DNA from: Aquaticitalea lipolytica
GTDB lineage: Bacteria; Bacteroidota; Bacteroidia; Flavobacteriales; Flavobacteriaceae
Assembly (NCBI RefSeq): GCF_014641635.1
Contig: NZ_BMIC01000006.1
Coordinates: forward strand, 62,001 to 126,000
DNA length: 64,000 bases
Reading direction: 5' to 3'
Every line of letters begins with the position of its first letter. The first letter of the stretch is position 1. Below are positions 37,970 to 46,491 of the stretch, piece by piece. The notes under the pieces are model-generated. The model had not been told where the DNA came from, did not search any database, and saw only the letters and a program-made list of their open reading frames with translations. Both the position numbers and the translations under genes were made by a program.

Positions 37970-38857
37970 ATGAAACCACTTAAGAAAGAAGATATTAGTC
38001 AGGAAGTTTTTGACCTTTATGATGATTATGCACATAACAAATTAAACCGTCGCGAGTTTGTTGAAAAACTATCGCTTTATGCTATTGGTGGCATAACAGT
38101 TGGTTCACTCTTAAGTTTTATGTCGCCTAATTATATTGATACTATTTTGGTAGCAAAAGATCATCCGCAATTAGAGTCTGATTATATAACTTATGAATCT
38201 CCAAAAGGTGGTGGAACAATAAAAGGTCTGTTATCTACTCCAAAAAACATCGATGGCAAACTACCAGGAGTTGTAGTGGTACATGAAAACAGAGGTTTAA
38301 ACCCTTATATCGAAGATGTTGGTAGACGTACTGCTTTAGACGGATTTATAAGTCTTGCACCTGATGCTTTATCTCCTTTAGGTGGTTATCCTGGTAATGA
38401 TGATGATGGTAGAACAATGCAAAGAGAAAGAGATAGAAATGAAATGCTAGAAGATTTTATAGCTGCTTTTAATTATCTTAAAAATCATAAAGATTGTAAC
38501 GGAAACATAGGTGTAGTTGGATTTTGTTTTGGTGGTTGGGTTTCCAATATGATGGCTGTAAAAGTGCCAGAGCTTAAAGCAGCAGTACCTTTCTATGGTG
38601 GTCAGCCAACCGATGAAGAAGCTGCAATTATAAAAAGCCCATTATTACTTCATTTTGCCGAATTAGACACTCGAGTAAATGAAGGTTGGCCTGCTTTTGA
38701 AGCTGTTCTTAAAGCTAATAATATTGAGCATACTGCACACTTTTACCCAGGAGTAAATCATGGGTTTCATAACAACACAACACCTCGATATGATAAAGCT
38801 GCAGCCGATTTAGCTTGGCAACGTACAATAGCTTTTTTTAAGGAAAAGCTTGTTTAG
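37970..38857 (+). CDS. Dienelactone hydrolase-family alpha/beta hydrolase
   Basis: 295 residues. The catalytic Cys186 lies in VGFCFGGWV (dienelactone hydrolases use Cys), with Asp in AELDTRVNEGWPAF and His in PGVNHGFHNNT completing the triad. The N-terminal KLNRREFVEKLSLYAIGG, followed by a hydrophobic stretch, is Tat-signal-like (RR then F), so export to the periplasm is possible. The substrate is unknown. Confidence 0.9.
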   Translation: MKPLKKEDISQEVFDLYDDYAHNKLNRREFVEKLSLYAIGGITVGSLLSFMSPNYIDTILVAKDHPQLESDYITYESPKGGGTIKGLLSTPKNIDGKLPGVVVVHENRGLNPYIEDVGRRTALDGFISLAPDALSPLGGYPGNDDDGRTMQRERDRNEMLEDFIAAFNYLKNHKDCNGNIGVVGFCFGGWVSNMMAVKVPELKAAVPFYGGQPTDEEAAIIKSPLLLHFAELDTRVNEGWPAFEAVLKANNIEHTAHFYPGVNHGFHNNTTPRYDKAAADLAWQRTIAFFKEKLV

Positions 38858-38907
38858 TTATTTCTGCAAATGTAACACAGTCTCAAACCGTTGACATTTA
38901 AATACTC

Positions 38908-39285
38908 TTGGAAAACGACCAAACATATTATAAAAAGAAAGTCCTGTTGTCCACTTTGCGACAAATAGAAGATGTTCATAAACATGAAGGTTATGTCGTG
39001 AAGAACTTATGGAAGATTGTGGCTCTTGGCGTACTGCTCTCGTTGGCAATACCAGCTCAAGGTCTTGGAGAATCTGATTTTAAAGGTAAAAGCATCCTCA
39101 TAATCATGGAGGCAGAATATTGGCAAGTATCACTGATTATAGGTTCACTTTACACTGTATTTATTGTCATATTTCACTTTGGATGGAAATTGCAGGACTA
39201 TTTATATTTAAAAGAGTTAAATGAGAAAAAAGATCGATTGATTAAGGAGTTAGGACTTTTAATAGTAGATGAGAAAATTAATTAA
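38908..39285 (+). CDS. Small membrane protein of unknown function, TTG start
   Basis: 125 residues. Two hydrophobic segments (LWKIVALGVLLSLAIPAQGL; SLIIGSLYTVFIVIFHFGW) are followed by a charged helical tail (YLKELNEKKDRLIKELG). The frame has an upstream stop at 38899, and the first usable start is TTG 38908; the next ATG would cut off the first helix. No family is recognised. The coherent membrane topology supports a real gene, but the start is uncertain. Confidence 0.5.
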   Translation: MENDQTYYKKKVLLSTLRQIEDVHKHEGYVVKNLWKIVALGVLLSLAIPAQGLGESDFKGKSILIIMEAEYWQVSLIIGSLYTVFIVIFHFGWKLQDYLYLKELNEKKDRLIKELGLLIVDEKIN

Positions 39286-39376
39286 TTTTTCAGTACAAAT
39301 TGAACAACTTGAATCTATAATAGATGCTTTTGCATATTTTGACAACTTATCGCATCCTTTATATTAAAATAAACCT

Positions 39377-39739
39377 ATGCAACACAACGGAAAATCCATA
39401 AGGCCATTTATTGGATCGAAAGACTTCAACTTATCACGTAAATTTTATAGCGATCTTGGTTTTACAGAAAGTGTATTGTCGCACAATTTATCTGTATTTC
39501 ATAGCGGAAATCTATCTTTTTACTTACAAGATTATTATGCTAAAGAATGGGTTGACAATACAATGATATTCATGGAAGTTGAAAATGTACATCGTTTTTG
39601 GGATGAACTTGTAGCTTTAGATTTACCATCAAAATATTCAAATGTAAGACTCGTGCCTATAAAATATCTAGATTGGGGAAATGAATGTTTTTTACACGAC
39701 CCTTCAGGGATTTTGTGGCATTTTGGAGAGTTTAAATAA
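39377..39739 (+). CDS. VOC-superfamily (glyoxalase/bleomycin-resistance-like) protein
   Basis: 120 residues. The pattern RPFIGSKDFNLSRKFYSDLG at the N-terminus and the C-terminal CFLHDPSGILWHFGEF are typical of a single VOC unit. Family members are metal enzymes or antibiotic-binding proteins; nothing here identifies which. The stop is 10 bases from that of the convergent Mur ligase gene. Confidence 0.85.
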   Translation: MQHNGKSIRPFIGSKDFNLSRKFYSDLGFTESVLSHNLSVFHSGNLSFYLQDYYAKEWVDNTMIFMEVENVHRFWDELVALDLPSKYSNVRLVPIKYLDWGNECFLHDPSGILWHFGEFK

Positions 39740-39749
39740 AATAGAATTT

Positions 39750-41105
39750 TTACTTTATCAACCCTTTAACCTCATCAAAATTCAACCCTCCATAATTCCC
39801 TGAACTCATCAGTAATAAGGCTTTATTATCGAAATTTTGTGAAAACAAAAACTGTTTAAAATCGTCTGGATTTGTGTAAATAATTAAATCGTCACGCTCA
39901 AAAGCTGTGGCAATTTGCTCATGAGTAACTTCTTCCAGTTTTTTAATTTCTACTGCATGAGGTGAGTAAAAAACCACTGCAACATCTGCTGCATCTAATG
40001 CGCCTTTATATTCTTTTAAAAACTCGGCATTTAAACTACTATAGGTATGTAATTCTAAACAAGCCACTAACGTTCGGTTAGCATACTGTTCTTTTACTGC
40101 ATTTGTAGTAGCTTCAACTTTACTTGGCGAATGTGCAAAATCTTTATAGGCTACACTTAATTTGCCTTCTGCAATCTTTTCCAAACGTTTGCTTGCGCCT
40201 TTAAAGGTTGCTATAGCTTCATAAAAATCGTCTTCATCAATTCCCATATGTTGGCAAATCCATTTTGCTCCTGCAAGATTATTGAGGTTATGTTTCCCAA
40301 AAACCTCTATTGGCAAAGGTCCTTCTGGTGTTTCTAAAAGTGTCTGTCCGTTTTCAACTGTATACTCTGGTGTTTGGTATGGTAGTTTACGAATGGTGTT
40401 TTCTGAAGCGTCCACAACTCTTTTAACTTCTAAATCTTCTTCATTATAGGTAATGCTTCCTCCTTTTACAATACTATCAATAAAAATACTGAATTGCTCT
40501 ACATAGTTTTCATAGGTTGGAAACACATTAATATGATCCCAAGCAATACCACTTAACAGTGCAATATTTGGTTTGTATAAATGAAATTTTGGTCGTCTGT
40601 CTATTGGCGAACTTAAATACTCATCACCTTCCAACACGATAAAATCGTTCTTTTCGGTAAGTTTTACCATCACATCAAAACCTTCTAACTGCGCACCAAC
40701 CATATAATCGACATCTCTATCGTGATAGTGCATCACATGAAGTATCATAGAAGTTATAGTTGTTTTACCATGACTTCCTCCAATAACTACTCGTGTTTTA
40801 TGTTTGGATTGCTCGTACAAAAACTCTGGATAGCTATAAATTTTTAAGCCTAACTCTTGTGCTTTTACCAACTCTGGGTTATCGGCTTTGGCATGCATAC
40901 CCAAAACAATTGCATCGATAAATGTGTTTATTTTTTCTGGAAACCAGCCATAGCTTTCTGGCAATAAGCCTTTATTTGCTAATCGTGATTTTGATGGTTC
41001 AAAAATCTCATCATCACTTCCTGTTACCTTATATCCTTTGTTGTGTAATGCTAAAGCGAGATTATGCATTGCACTTCCTCCTATAGCTATAAAATGTACA
41101 TTCAT
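39750..41105 (-). CDS. mpl: Mpl-like UDP-N-acetylmuramate:tripeptide ligase (Mur ligase family)
   Basis: 451 residues. Mpl reattaches murein tripeptide to UDP-MurNAc in cell-wall recycling. The N-terminal Rossmann domain MNVHFIAIGGSAMHNLALAL, the ATP loop GGSHGKTTITSMIL, the region LEGDEYLSSPIDRRPKF, and the C-terminal KDFAHSPSKVEAT and MSSGNYGGLNF fit Mpl better than MurC. The start at 41105 is used; a longer frame to 41162 adds 19 residues before the conserved start. A TATATTTA element at 41126-41133 may be its -7 box. Confidence 0.88.
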   Translation of the reverse strand: MNVHFIAIGGSAMHNLALALHNKGYKVTGSDDEIFEPSKSRLANKGLLPESYGWFPEKINTFIDAIVLGMHAKADNPELVKAQELGLKIYSYPEFLYEQSKHKTRVVIGGSHGKTTITSMILHVMHYHDRDVDYMVGAQLEGFDVMVKLTEKNDFIVLEGDEYLSSPIDRRPKFHLYKPNIALLSGIAWDHINVFPTYENYVEQFSIFIDSIVKGGSITYNEEDLEVKRVVDASENTIRKLPYQTPEYTVENGQTLLETPEGPLPIEVFGKHNLNNLAGAKWICQHMGIDEDDFYEAIATFKGASKRLEKIAEGKLSVAYKDFAHSPSKVEATTNAVKEQYANRTLVACLELHTYSSLNAEFLKEYKGALDAADVAVVFYSPHAVEIKKLEEVTHEQIATAFERDDLIIYTNPDDFKQFLFSQNFDNKALLLMSSGNYGGLNFDEVKGLIK

Positions 41106-41176
41106 GAGTTGCTTATAATTGATGGTAAATATAATAATAGATGTTGGAAAGGCATAGTGCAAATACTTAAGTTTTT

Positions 41177-41274
41177 GCGTTAGCGATTGAGTGGTTTGTT
41201 TGAGCTCCTTGAAAAGAGCGAGTAACGAAAGCGCGACGTTTATCCTGAACTTGTTTTCAGGATAAAGTTAACGC
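41177..41274. repeat. Palindromic REP-like intergenic element
   Basis: A roughly 98-base unit bounded by GCGTTA (41177-41182) and TAACGC (41269-41274). It contains nested inverted repeats GCTC/GAGC (41204-41219) and a perfect 11-bp arm pair TTTATCCTGAA / TTCAGGATAAA (41239-41266, 6-base loop). It lies between the 3' end of the TolC-like gene and the mpl start. The GC-richer, multi-stem composition in an AT-rich gap is typical of small mobile palindromes (REP or MITE) in Flavobacteriaceae. No second copy was noticed in the window. Confidence 0.55.
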
Positions 41275-41297
41275 CATAAATTAAAAATTTAGAATTA

Positions 41298-42710
41298 CTA
41301 AAAACCTGGTGTTATAACTAGATTATTAAATAATAATGCTTTGGTTTTAAAAAATTTATTTTGAAGTTCTACTGCTTTTAACTTGGAATCTATGAGTTTA
41401 CTTTCGCGGCTATTTACTAAAAACAAAGAACTTTCACCAACAAAGAAACGTCGTTCTTCAGCTGATACCAGTTGCTCATAATCTGTTATTACATTTTCGG
41501 TTAATTCATTTTGAAGTTCAAAGGATTGAAGTTCGTTTTGAATTGCTATTATTTTATTTTTTAAAGTGAGCTTTGTACTTATACGTTCGTAATCGGTGTC
41601 TTGAAGTTTCACTTTAGCTAATTTGAGTTCGCCACGTTCTTTTCTTAAAAACAAAGGCACACTAATATTCACTCCGCTTTTATAATTATCAGCATTGAAG
41701 GAATTGGCAATATCTGGTGTTGTGGTTAAAAAATTGTATTGCAAATCAATGGTTGGTAATAACTGATTAGCTTTTAAGCGTCTTTCAATATCTAAACTTT
41801 CATATTTATAGTCAAGTGACTTTAATTTTGGATGAGTGTCTAAATTATTTGTTACTAATAACAAAGCATCTATATTCAATGTAGTATCTATAACAAGTTC
41901 GCTTTCTACATCAGGAATAACTATGTCTTGTAATTCTACTGGGATATTGTTATTAAGCCATAAAAAATTAGATAGCTCTAGTTTGGCTTTCATAAGTTCA
42001 ACTCTTGATTTTTCAAGATTTAGTTTACGATCGTTAACAACAATTCTTGCTTCAATAGAATCTATTGCTGCCATCTCTCCTGCTTCAACATTTTGCTTAA
42101 CACCTTTAAATCGCATTTGTGCATTACCTAAAAAATCTTGATATATTAAGGTTTCGTTATAGGCCTTCAACCAATTAAAATAAACTAAAGCTGCTTCATA
42201 AAGAATGGTATTGACTAAAATATCACGATCGGCTTTAACTTGTTCTCTAAATAATTTTGCTTGCTTTAACGATGCCATTCGTTGATTTATCCACAACCCT
42301 TCTCCTACTGAAAAAGACACACCTGCACTATACAACCCCTTATCTGGAAGGTTGTTTTCTGGATTGAGGTAAACACCATCAGACTCTTCAAAAGTTCCTT
42401 TTAACTCAATACCATACCATGTTGGAATTTTGAATGTTGCATTTAATTTATCATAATACTCATAACCACTAAATATTTTTCTATCATAATCTACTTCAAC
42501 TTTTGGGTCAAAGCCTCCTCTTGCCTTCATAAGTTTTGCTTGACCTTCGTCAACAATCAATTCGGCTTGTTTTACAATAGGATGATATCTTTTTACATAG
42601 CCCAAGTACTCATCAAAACGAAGAACAGTATTATCTAAAGACTGACTCCATAAAGTATTACTTATAAAAAGTATACAAAAAATGGTAAAAACTAACTTAT
42701 TTTTTGTCAT
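41298..42710 (-). CDS. TolC-family outer-membrane efflux protein
   Basis: 470 residues. Signal peptide KLVFTIFCILFISNTLWSQS. The two TolC repeats of long helices are visible (KQAELIVDEGQAKLMKARGG; NAQMRFKGVKQNVEAGEMAA; KLAKVKLQDTDYERISTKL). ATG 42710 is used; 42716 (adding MS) is equally possible, and both overlap the 3' end of the HlyD gene. The outermost frame to 42788 is not credible. It provides the outer-membrane duct for the exporter. Confidence 0.93.
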   Translation of the reverse strand: MTKNKLVFTIFCILFISNTLWSQSLDNTVLRFDEYLGYVKRYHPIVKQAELIVDEGQAKLMKARGGFDPKVEVDYDRKIFSGYEYYDKLNATFKIPTWYGIELKGTFEESDGVYLNPENNLPDKGLYSAGVSFSVGEGLWINQRMASLKQAKLFREQVKADRDILVNTILYEAALVYFNWLKAYNETLIYQDFLGNAQMRFKGVKQNVEAGEMAAIDSIEARIVVNDRKLNLEKSRVELMKAKLELSNFLWLNNNIPVELQDIVIPDVESELVIDTTLNIDALLLVTNNLDTHPKLKSLDYKYESLDIERRLKANQLLPTIDLQYNFLTTTPDIANSFNADNYKSGVNISVPLFLRKERGELKLAKVKLQDTDYERISTKLTLKNKIIAIQNELQSFELQNELTENVITDYEQLVSAEERRFFVGESSLFLVNSRESKLIDSKLKAVELQNKFFKTKALLFNNLVITPGF

Positions 42711-44043
42711 TGACATTAGATTGAGGTTGATAATAATTAGGTGGAAATCCGTTAATTTTACGCCACAGTTCATACCAAACTGGCACATCGTCCAGCAAAG
42801 TCATTGTATAAGCACCAGAACCTACTCTTATGGCTTTTGGCCATGGTACATCTGTTTTGTCTGGCGCTAATAAAACTCTATATTTACCATTATCGCTTAT
42901 AAAATTTTCGATAGCTACGACTTTTGCTCCATAAGTTCCGTATGATACATTTGGCCAACCACTAAAAACTATAGCTGGCCACCCATCAAATTGCACACGC
43001 ACTTTGGCATTTATATAGAGTAATGGTAAATCTATTGGTTCTACAAAGGTTTCTACTGCTAAATCATAATCTGATGGCATTATACCAAGCAATCTCTCTC
43101 CTTCTTTAAAGGTTTCTCCAATACCTCCTCTTATTGCTTTATTTATATAGCCATTTTGTGGCGCAGTGATATAGCGTAGTTTATTTCGCATCTCATAATT
43201 AGAATACGCATTTTCTAGTTTACTAACTTGTGCCTCGGTATCTAACTGACTCGATTGAGCTGTAAATTTATCGCTTTGCGCTTTAGAAATTTTATCATTA
43301 AATGAAGCACGTACTGAAGATATTTCTACTCTAGCATTAATAACTTCATTCTTGCTTGCTAAAAAATTATTTTCCTGTGAAATAACTTTTGCTTGAGTTT
43401 CTTGTAACTTTAAGCGTTTTTCTTCAACATCTTTAACTGCTTTCAGTCCTTCTTGTTGTAAAGCAACTGTTCTTTCGTACTGACGTTGAGCAATGTCTAA
43501 ATTAGTACGAGCGGCTTCCAAATCTATACTATCACTTTTTACCTTAAGTTGAGATTGAATATATTTATTTTCAGCTTGTTGCAACTTTAAAACAGCTTCA
43601 GTAGATAAGGCTGATACTTGTCGCTCTAAAGCTTTTACTTTTTCACCATAAGAGGTTACTGAAGACGCTTTTGCTTCAATTTGCTGTCCAGTACGTTCTA
43701 TTAAATTGGGGTCGAAATAATCACTTTTTATTTCTGATATTTCTAAAATAGTATCACCTTTTTTTACAAAATCCCCTTCTTGTACAAACCATTTTTCAAT
43801 TCGACCAGGAATTGGTGATTGTATAGTTTGTGGTCGTTGATCTGGCTTTAAAGTTGTGACCTGTCCTTTGGCATTAATGTTTTGAGTCCATGGCATAAAT
43901 AGAAGTACAAAACCAAAGATTGCAAAAGCTAATAAAAACCTATTGAAATACTTGTAGTAATTATTATGAAATACTTTTTGTCCTGACTTATAAGCAGAAA
44001 AATCGAATTTTTTATTGAGCTGATTATGAGATATATTTAGCAT
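42697..44043 (-). CDS. HlyD-family membrane-fusion protein
   Basis: 448 residues. One N-terminal transmembrane helix (FNRFLLAFAIFGFVLLFMPW) is followed by a lipoyl-like part (QTIQSPIPGRIEKWFVQEGD; KKGDTILEISEIKSD). A long coiled-coil hairpin at about 110-290 precedes the second lipoyl and beta-barrel half (YITAPQNGYINKAIRGGIGE). It bridges the ABC protein to TolC. It starts 2 bases after the ABC gene and overlaps the TolC gene. Confidence 0.95.
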   Translation of the reverse strand: MLNISHNQLNKKFDFSAYKSGQKVFHNNYYKYFNRFLLAFAIFGFVLLFMPWTQNINAKGQVTTLKPDQRPQTIQSPIPGRIEKWFVQEGDFVKKGDTILEISEIKSDYFDPNLIERTGQQIEAKASSVTSYGEKVKALERQVSALSTEAVLKLQQAENKYIQSQLKVKSDSIDLEAARTNLDIAQRQYERTVALQQEGLKAVKDVEEKRLKLQETQAKVISQENNFLASKNEVINARVEISSVRASFNDKISKAQSDKFTAQSSQLDTEAQVSKLENAYSNYEMRNKLRYITAPQNGYINKAIRGGIGETFKEGERLLGIMPSDYDLAVETFVEPIDLPLLYINAKVRVQFDGWPAIVFSGWPNVSYGTYGAKVVAIENFISDNGKYRVLLAPDKTDVPWPKAIRVGSGAYTMTLLDDVPVWYELWRKINGFPPNYYQPQSNVNDKK

Positions 44044-44045
44044 AA

Positions 44046-45713
44046 TTAATTACTTATAATTGACATTGTTCCTTGCTTAAGCTGTATAAACTCTTGGCAT
44101 GTTTTTTCCCATCGTTTATGAGAACTCACTACAATAAGTGTCCATGGATGTTCTGGTTTTACAAGAAAGTTCATAATTTGTAGTGCTTCTTGCTCTTCAA
44201 ATTGATCTAATGGATCTTCCAAAATCAATAGTTTAGGTTTCTTAACAATAGCTCTTGCTAGAATTATTTTTTTTGCAACTGTATAGGACATTCTTTTTCC
44301 TTCAGGATAAATCATTGTTTGCAGACCCTTTGGTTGTTGTTTTACATAATTGATTAGCCCTACTTTTTCCACAGCATTAAACACATCTTCATCTGAAATA
44401 CTTGAATCACTAAACGTAATATTATCTCTTAAAGTTCCTTCAAAAGGTGTTTCTTCAGATAAGGATAGACCTACATTAGCACGATAATAATTAAGATGAA
44501 TTGTACTTAATGATGAATTATTTACAAATACTTTTCCTGTTGTAGGCATAATAATTCCTGCTAAAACTCTTAACAAAGTCGATTTACCTGAACCACTTTC
44601 TCCCTGAATTAACACACGCTTTTTAGCCTCTATCGTTAGATTTATATCTTTTAAAATAGGTTTATCCTTGTTACTTACACTGTATGTAACATTTTCTAAT
44701 TCTATATTAAAATCGTTATCAAAAGATGGCTGTTCTCCTGTCTGTTCTTCTAATTCTTTATCCACAACTTGACCAATCTTTTCTAAAGAAGTTAACACAT
44801 CATATAAAGAATCTAACCCAGTAATCAGTTTTTCAACAGAGTTTATAACTAACAGAATAATAATCTCGGCTGCAACAAATTGACCAATATTCATTTCTTG
44901 ATTAAGCACTAAAGCACCTCCAATAATTAAAAGTCCAGCTGTAACTATTACTTTAAAGCCAACCATTTGAATAAATTGAATAGCCAAAACCCTAAAATGG
45001 CTTTCACGAGCTTCTAAATATTTAGTAACTAAAATATCATTCTTATCAAGTGCTAAATTTGTTTTTCCTGATAGTTTAAAGCTAATAACTGCTCTAGCTA
45101 CTTCTTGAATCCAATGTGCTACTTTATATTTGTTTTTAGACTCTTCAAGGCTAGTTTCCATCCCTTTTTTTGCTGTAAACTTGAAAACTATGTAGATAAG
45201 AATTAACAACAAAACGCCAAAGACAATAAAAAACGGATGGTAAAATGCTAACAAGATTAAGGCAAACAAAATTTGCAATAATGCTGTTGGAACATCTACT
45301 AATATTTTTGCTAATCCTTTTTGAACAGTTAGTGTATCAAAAAAACGATTTGCCAATTCTGGCGGATAATATTTACGAAGTTCTTCCATTTTTATTTTAG
45401 GAAAACGAAAGGTAAACTCAAATGATGCACGTGTAAAAATACGCTGCTGTATAGTTTCAATAATACGCATTTGCATAAGTTGTAAAATACCTACAAAAAC
45501 TACTCCTAAGGTTACAAGTACAACTAATAAGACCCAAGATGTAGTAATTTGTGCACCTTGTATGAGATTAATAATTGCCTGTATCCCTAAAGGAAGCGAT
45601 AATGATAAAAAACCAGAAAAAATAGCATAATAAAATACTTGTAATACAGCTCGTTTTTCTAATTGCAATAGCCCAATAAGCCTTTGCCATGGTGTTAATG
45701 TGTGATTACTCAT
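44046..45713 (-). CDS. ABC transporter permease-ATPase with degenerate nucleotide-binding domain
   Basis: 555 residues, with an N-terminal membrane domain (about 20-300) of the exporter type and no peptidase C39 domain. In the ATPase part, Walker A is normal (GESGSGKST, 371-379). However, the Q-loop has no Gln (VGLSLSEETPF, 414-424), the LSGGQ signature is MSYTVA (475-480), and Walker B plus catalytic Glu read LLILED with Asp500 in place of Glu (495-500). The D-loop is DQFE, and the H-loop His532 is kept. It may hydrolyse ATP slowly or act by binding only. Organised as TetR-ABC-HlyD-TolC, it is an efflux or secretion operon; the substrate is unknown. Confidence 0.93.
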   Translation of the reverse strand: MSNHTLTPWQRLIGLLQLEKRAVLQVFYYAIFSGFLSLSLPLGIQAIINLIQGAQITTSWVLLVVLVTLGVVFVGILQLMQMRIIETIQQRIFTRASFEFTFRFPKIKMEELRKYYPPELANRFFDTLTVQKGLAKILVDVPTALLQILFALILLAFYHPFFIVFGVLLLILIYIVFKFTAKKGMETSLEESKNKYKVAHWIQEVARAVISFKLSGKTNLALDKNDILVTKYLEARESHFRVLAIQFIQMVGFKVIVTAGLLIIGGALVLNQEMNIGQFVAAEIIILLVINSVEKLITGLDSLYDVLTSLEKIGQVVDKELEEQTGEQPSFDNDFNIELENVTYSVSNKDKPILKDINLTIEAKKRVLIQGESGSGKSTLLRVLAGIIMPTTGKVFVNNSSLSTIHLNYYRANVGLSLSEETPFEGTLRDNITFSDSSISDEDVFNAVEKVGLINYVKQQPKGLQTMIYPEGKRMSYTVAKKIILARAIVKKPKLLILEDPLDQFEEQEALQIMNFLVKPEHPWTLIVVSSHKRWEKTCQEFIQLKQGTMSIISN

Positions 45714-45714
45714 A

Positions 45715-46386
45715 TTATGATAATGCTTTAAAAGTAAGATGTTTAAAAAATTCTGAAGGTGTTATAGTGCCATGACAATCTGTAATTGATTTAAAATGGC
45801 TTTTTAGGAAATGCTGATGTAATGCACCTTCAATAATTGTACTTGCCAAACTTGCAGAGTATGTGTAATTTGGATTCACTTTAAGAATCATCTCACCAAT
45901 GCGTGAAACTAGCCTTTTGTAAACCACAAAATAGCCTTCTTTGTTTTCTATATCAACCTCTTTAGTAAGGTATGATTTAGAGTATTCATTAATTACTATG
46001 CGATTAAGTACTACCTCATTAACATGTGTAAATGCTGTGTCTTGTTCTATGTTACGTGTTACAATTTCAATAGCTTTAGACAGTTGTTCTTTAGCATCAG
46101 GCATATTGTGAGTAGCAAACACCAATTGGTATTCAATCCAAGCCCAATACCAGGAAGTTAAGTACAGTAATAACTTATGCTTACTTTCAAAATAACGATA
46201 AATAGAACTTTCATTACTTTCTATTTTAACACCAAGCTTTTTAAATGTAAAACTATCAAAGCCAATATCATCAATTAATATTATGCTATGCTCAATAATT
46301 TTTTTACCTAATTCAGATGATTCAGGATCTTTAATAAAGATCTTGTCTGGAACCGCTATTTTTAAATTTGAAAGTAAATTTATCAT
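45715..46386 (-). CDS. TetR-family transcriptional regulator
   Basis: 223 residues. The N-terminal helix-turn-helix (ILIDDIGFDSFTFKKLGVKI then SNESSIYRYFESKHKLLLYL) at about 35-75 is TetR-type. The rest is a helical ligand-binding domain. It is the first gene of the exporter operon, 1 base before the ABC gene, with a palindrome overlapping its promoter, so autorepression is likely. Confidence 0.92.
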   Translation of the reverse strand: MINLLSNLKIAVPDKIFIKDPESSELGKKIIEHSIILIDDIGFDSFTFKKLGVKIESNESSIYRYFESKHKLLLYLTSWYWAWIEYQLVFATHNMPDAKEQLSKAIEIVTRNIEQDTAFTHVNEVVLNRIVINEYSKSYLTKEVDIENKEGYFVVYKRLVSRIGEMILKVNPNYTYSASLASTIIEGALHQHFLKSHFKSITDCHGTITPSEFFKHLTFKALS

Positions 46387-46404
46387 ATTTGATTATTTTG
46401 ATTG

Positions 46405-46412
46405 CAAATATA
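46405..46412 (-). promoter_or_regulatory. -7 element of the TetR-exporter operon
   Basis: TATATTTG on the minus strand, a perfect TAnnTTTG, 18 bases before ATG 46386. TTTA at 46432-46435 is a near -33 at 19 bases. Confidence 0.6.
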
Positions 46413-46427
46413 ATAGTATTACTATTA
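46411..46427. promoter_or_regulatory. 17-base palindromic operator candidate
   Basis: TAATAGTATTACTATTA is a perfect inverted repeat around one central T. It sits between the -33 and -7 elements of the tetR promoter and overlaps the -7 box, so bound repressor would block RNA polymerase. Fifteen of its bases recur at 35696-35710. Confidence 0.6.
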
Positions 46428-46491
46428 ATTATAAAAATGAATTTATCATTATTGTTCAAAAATTAACAAAAATTTAAAAGTATTAAAGTAT

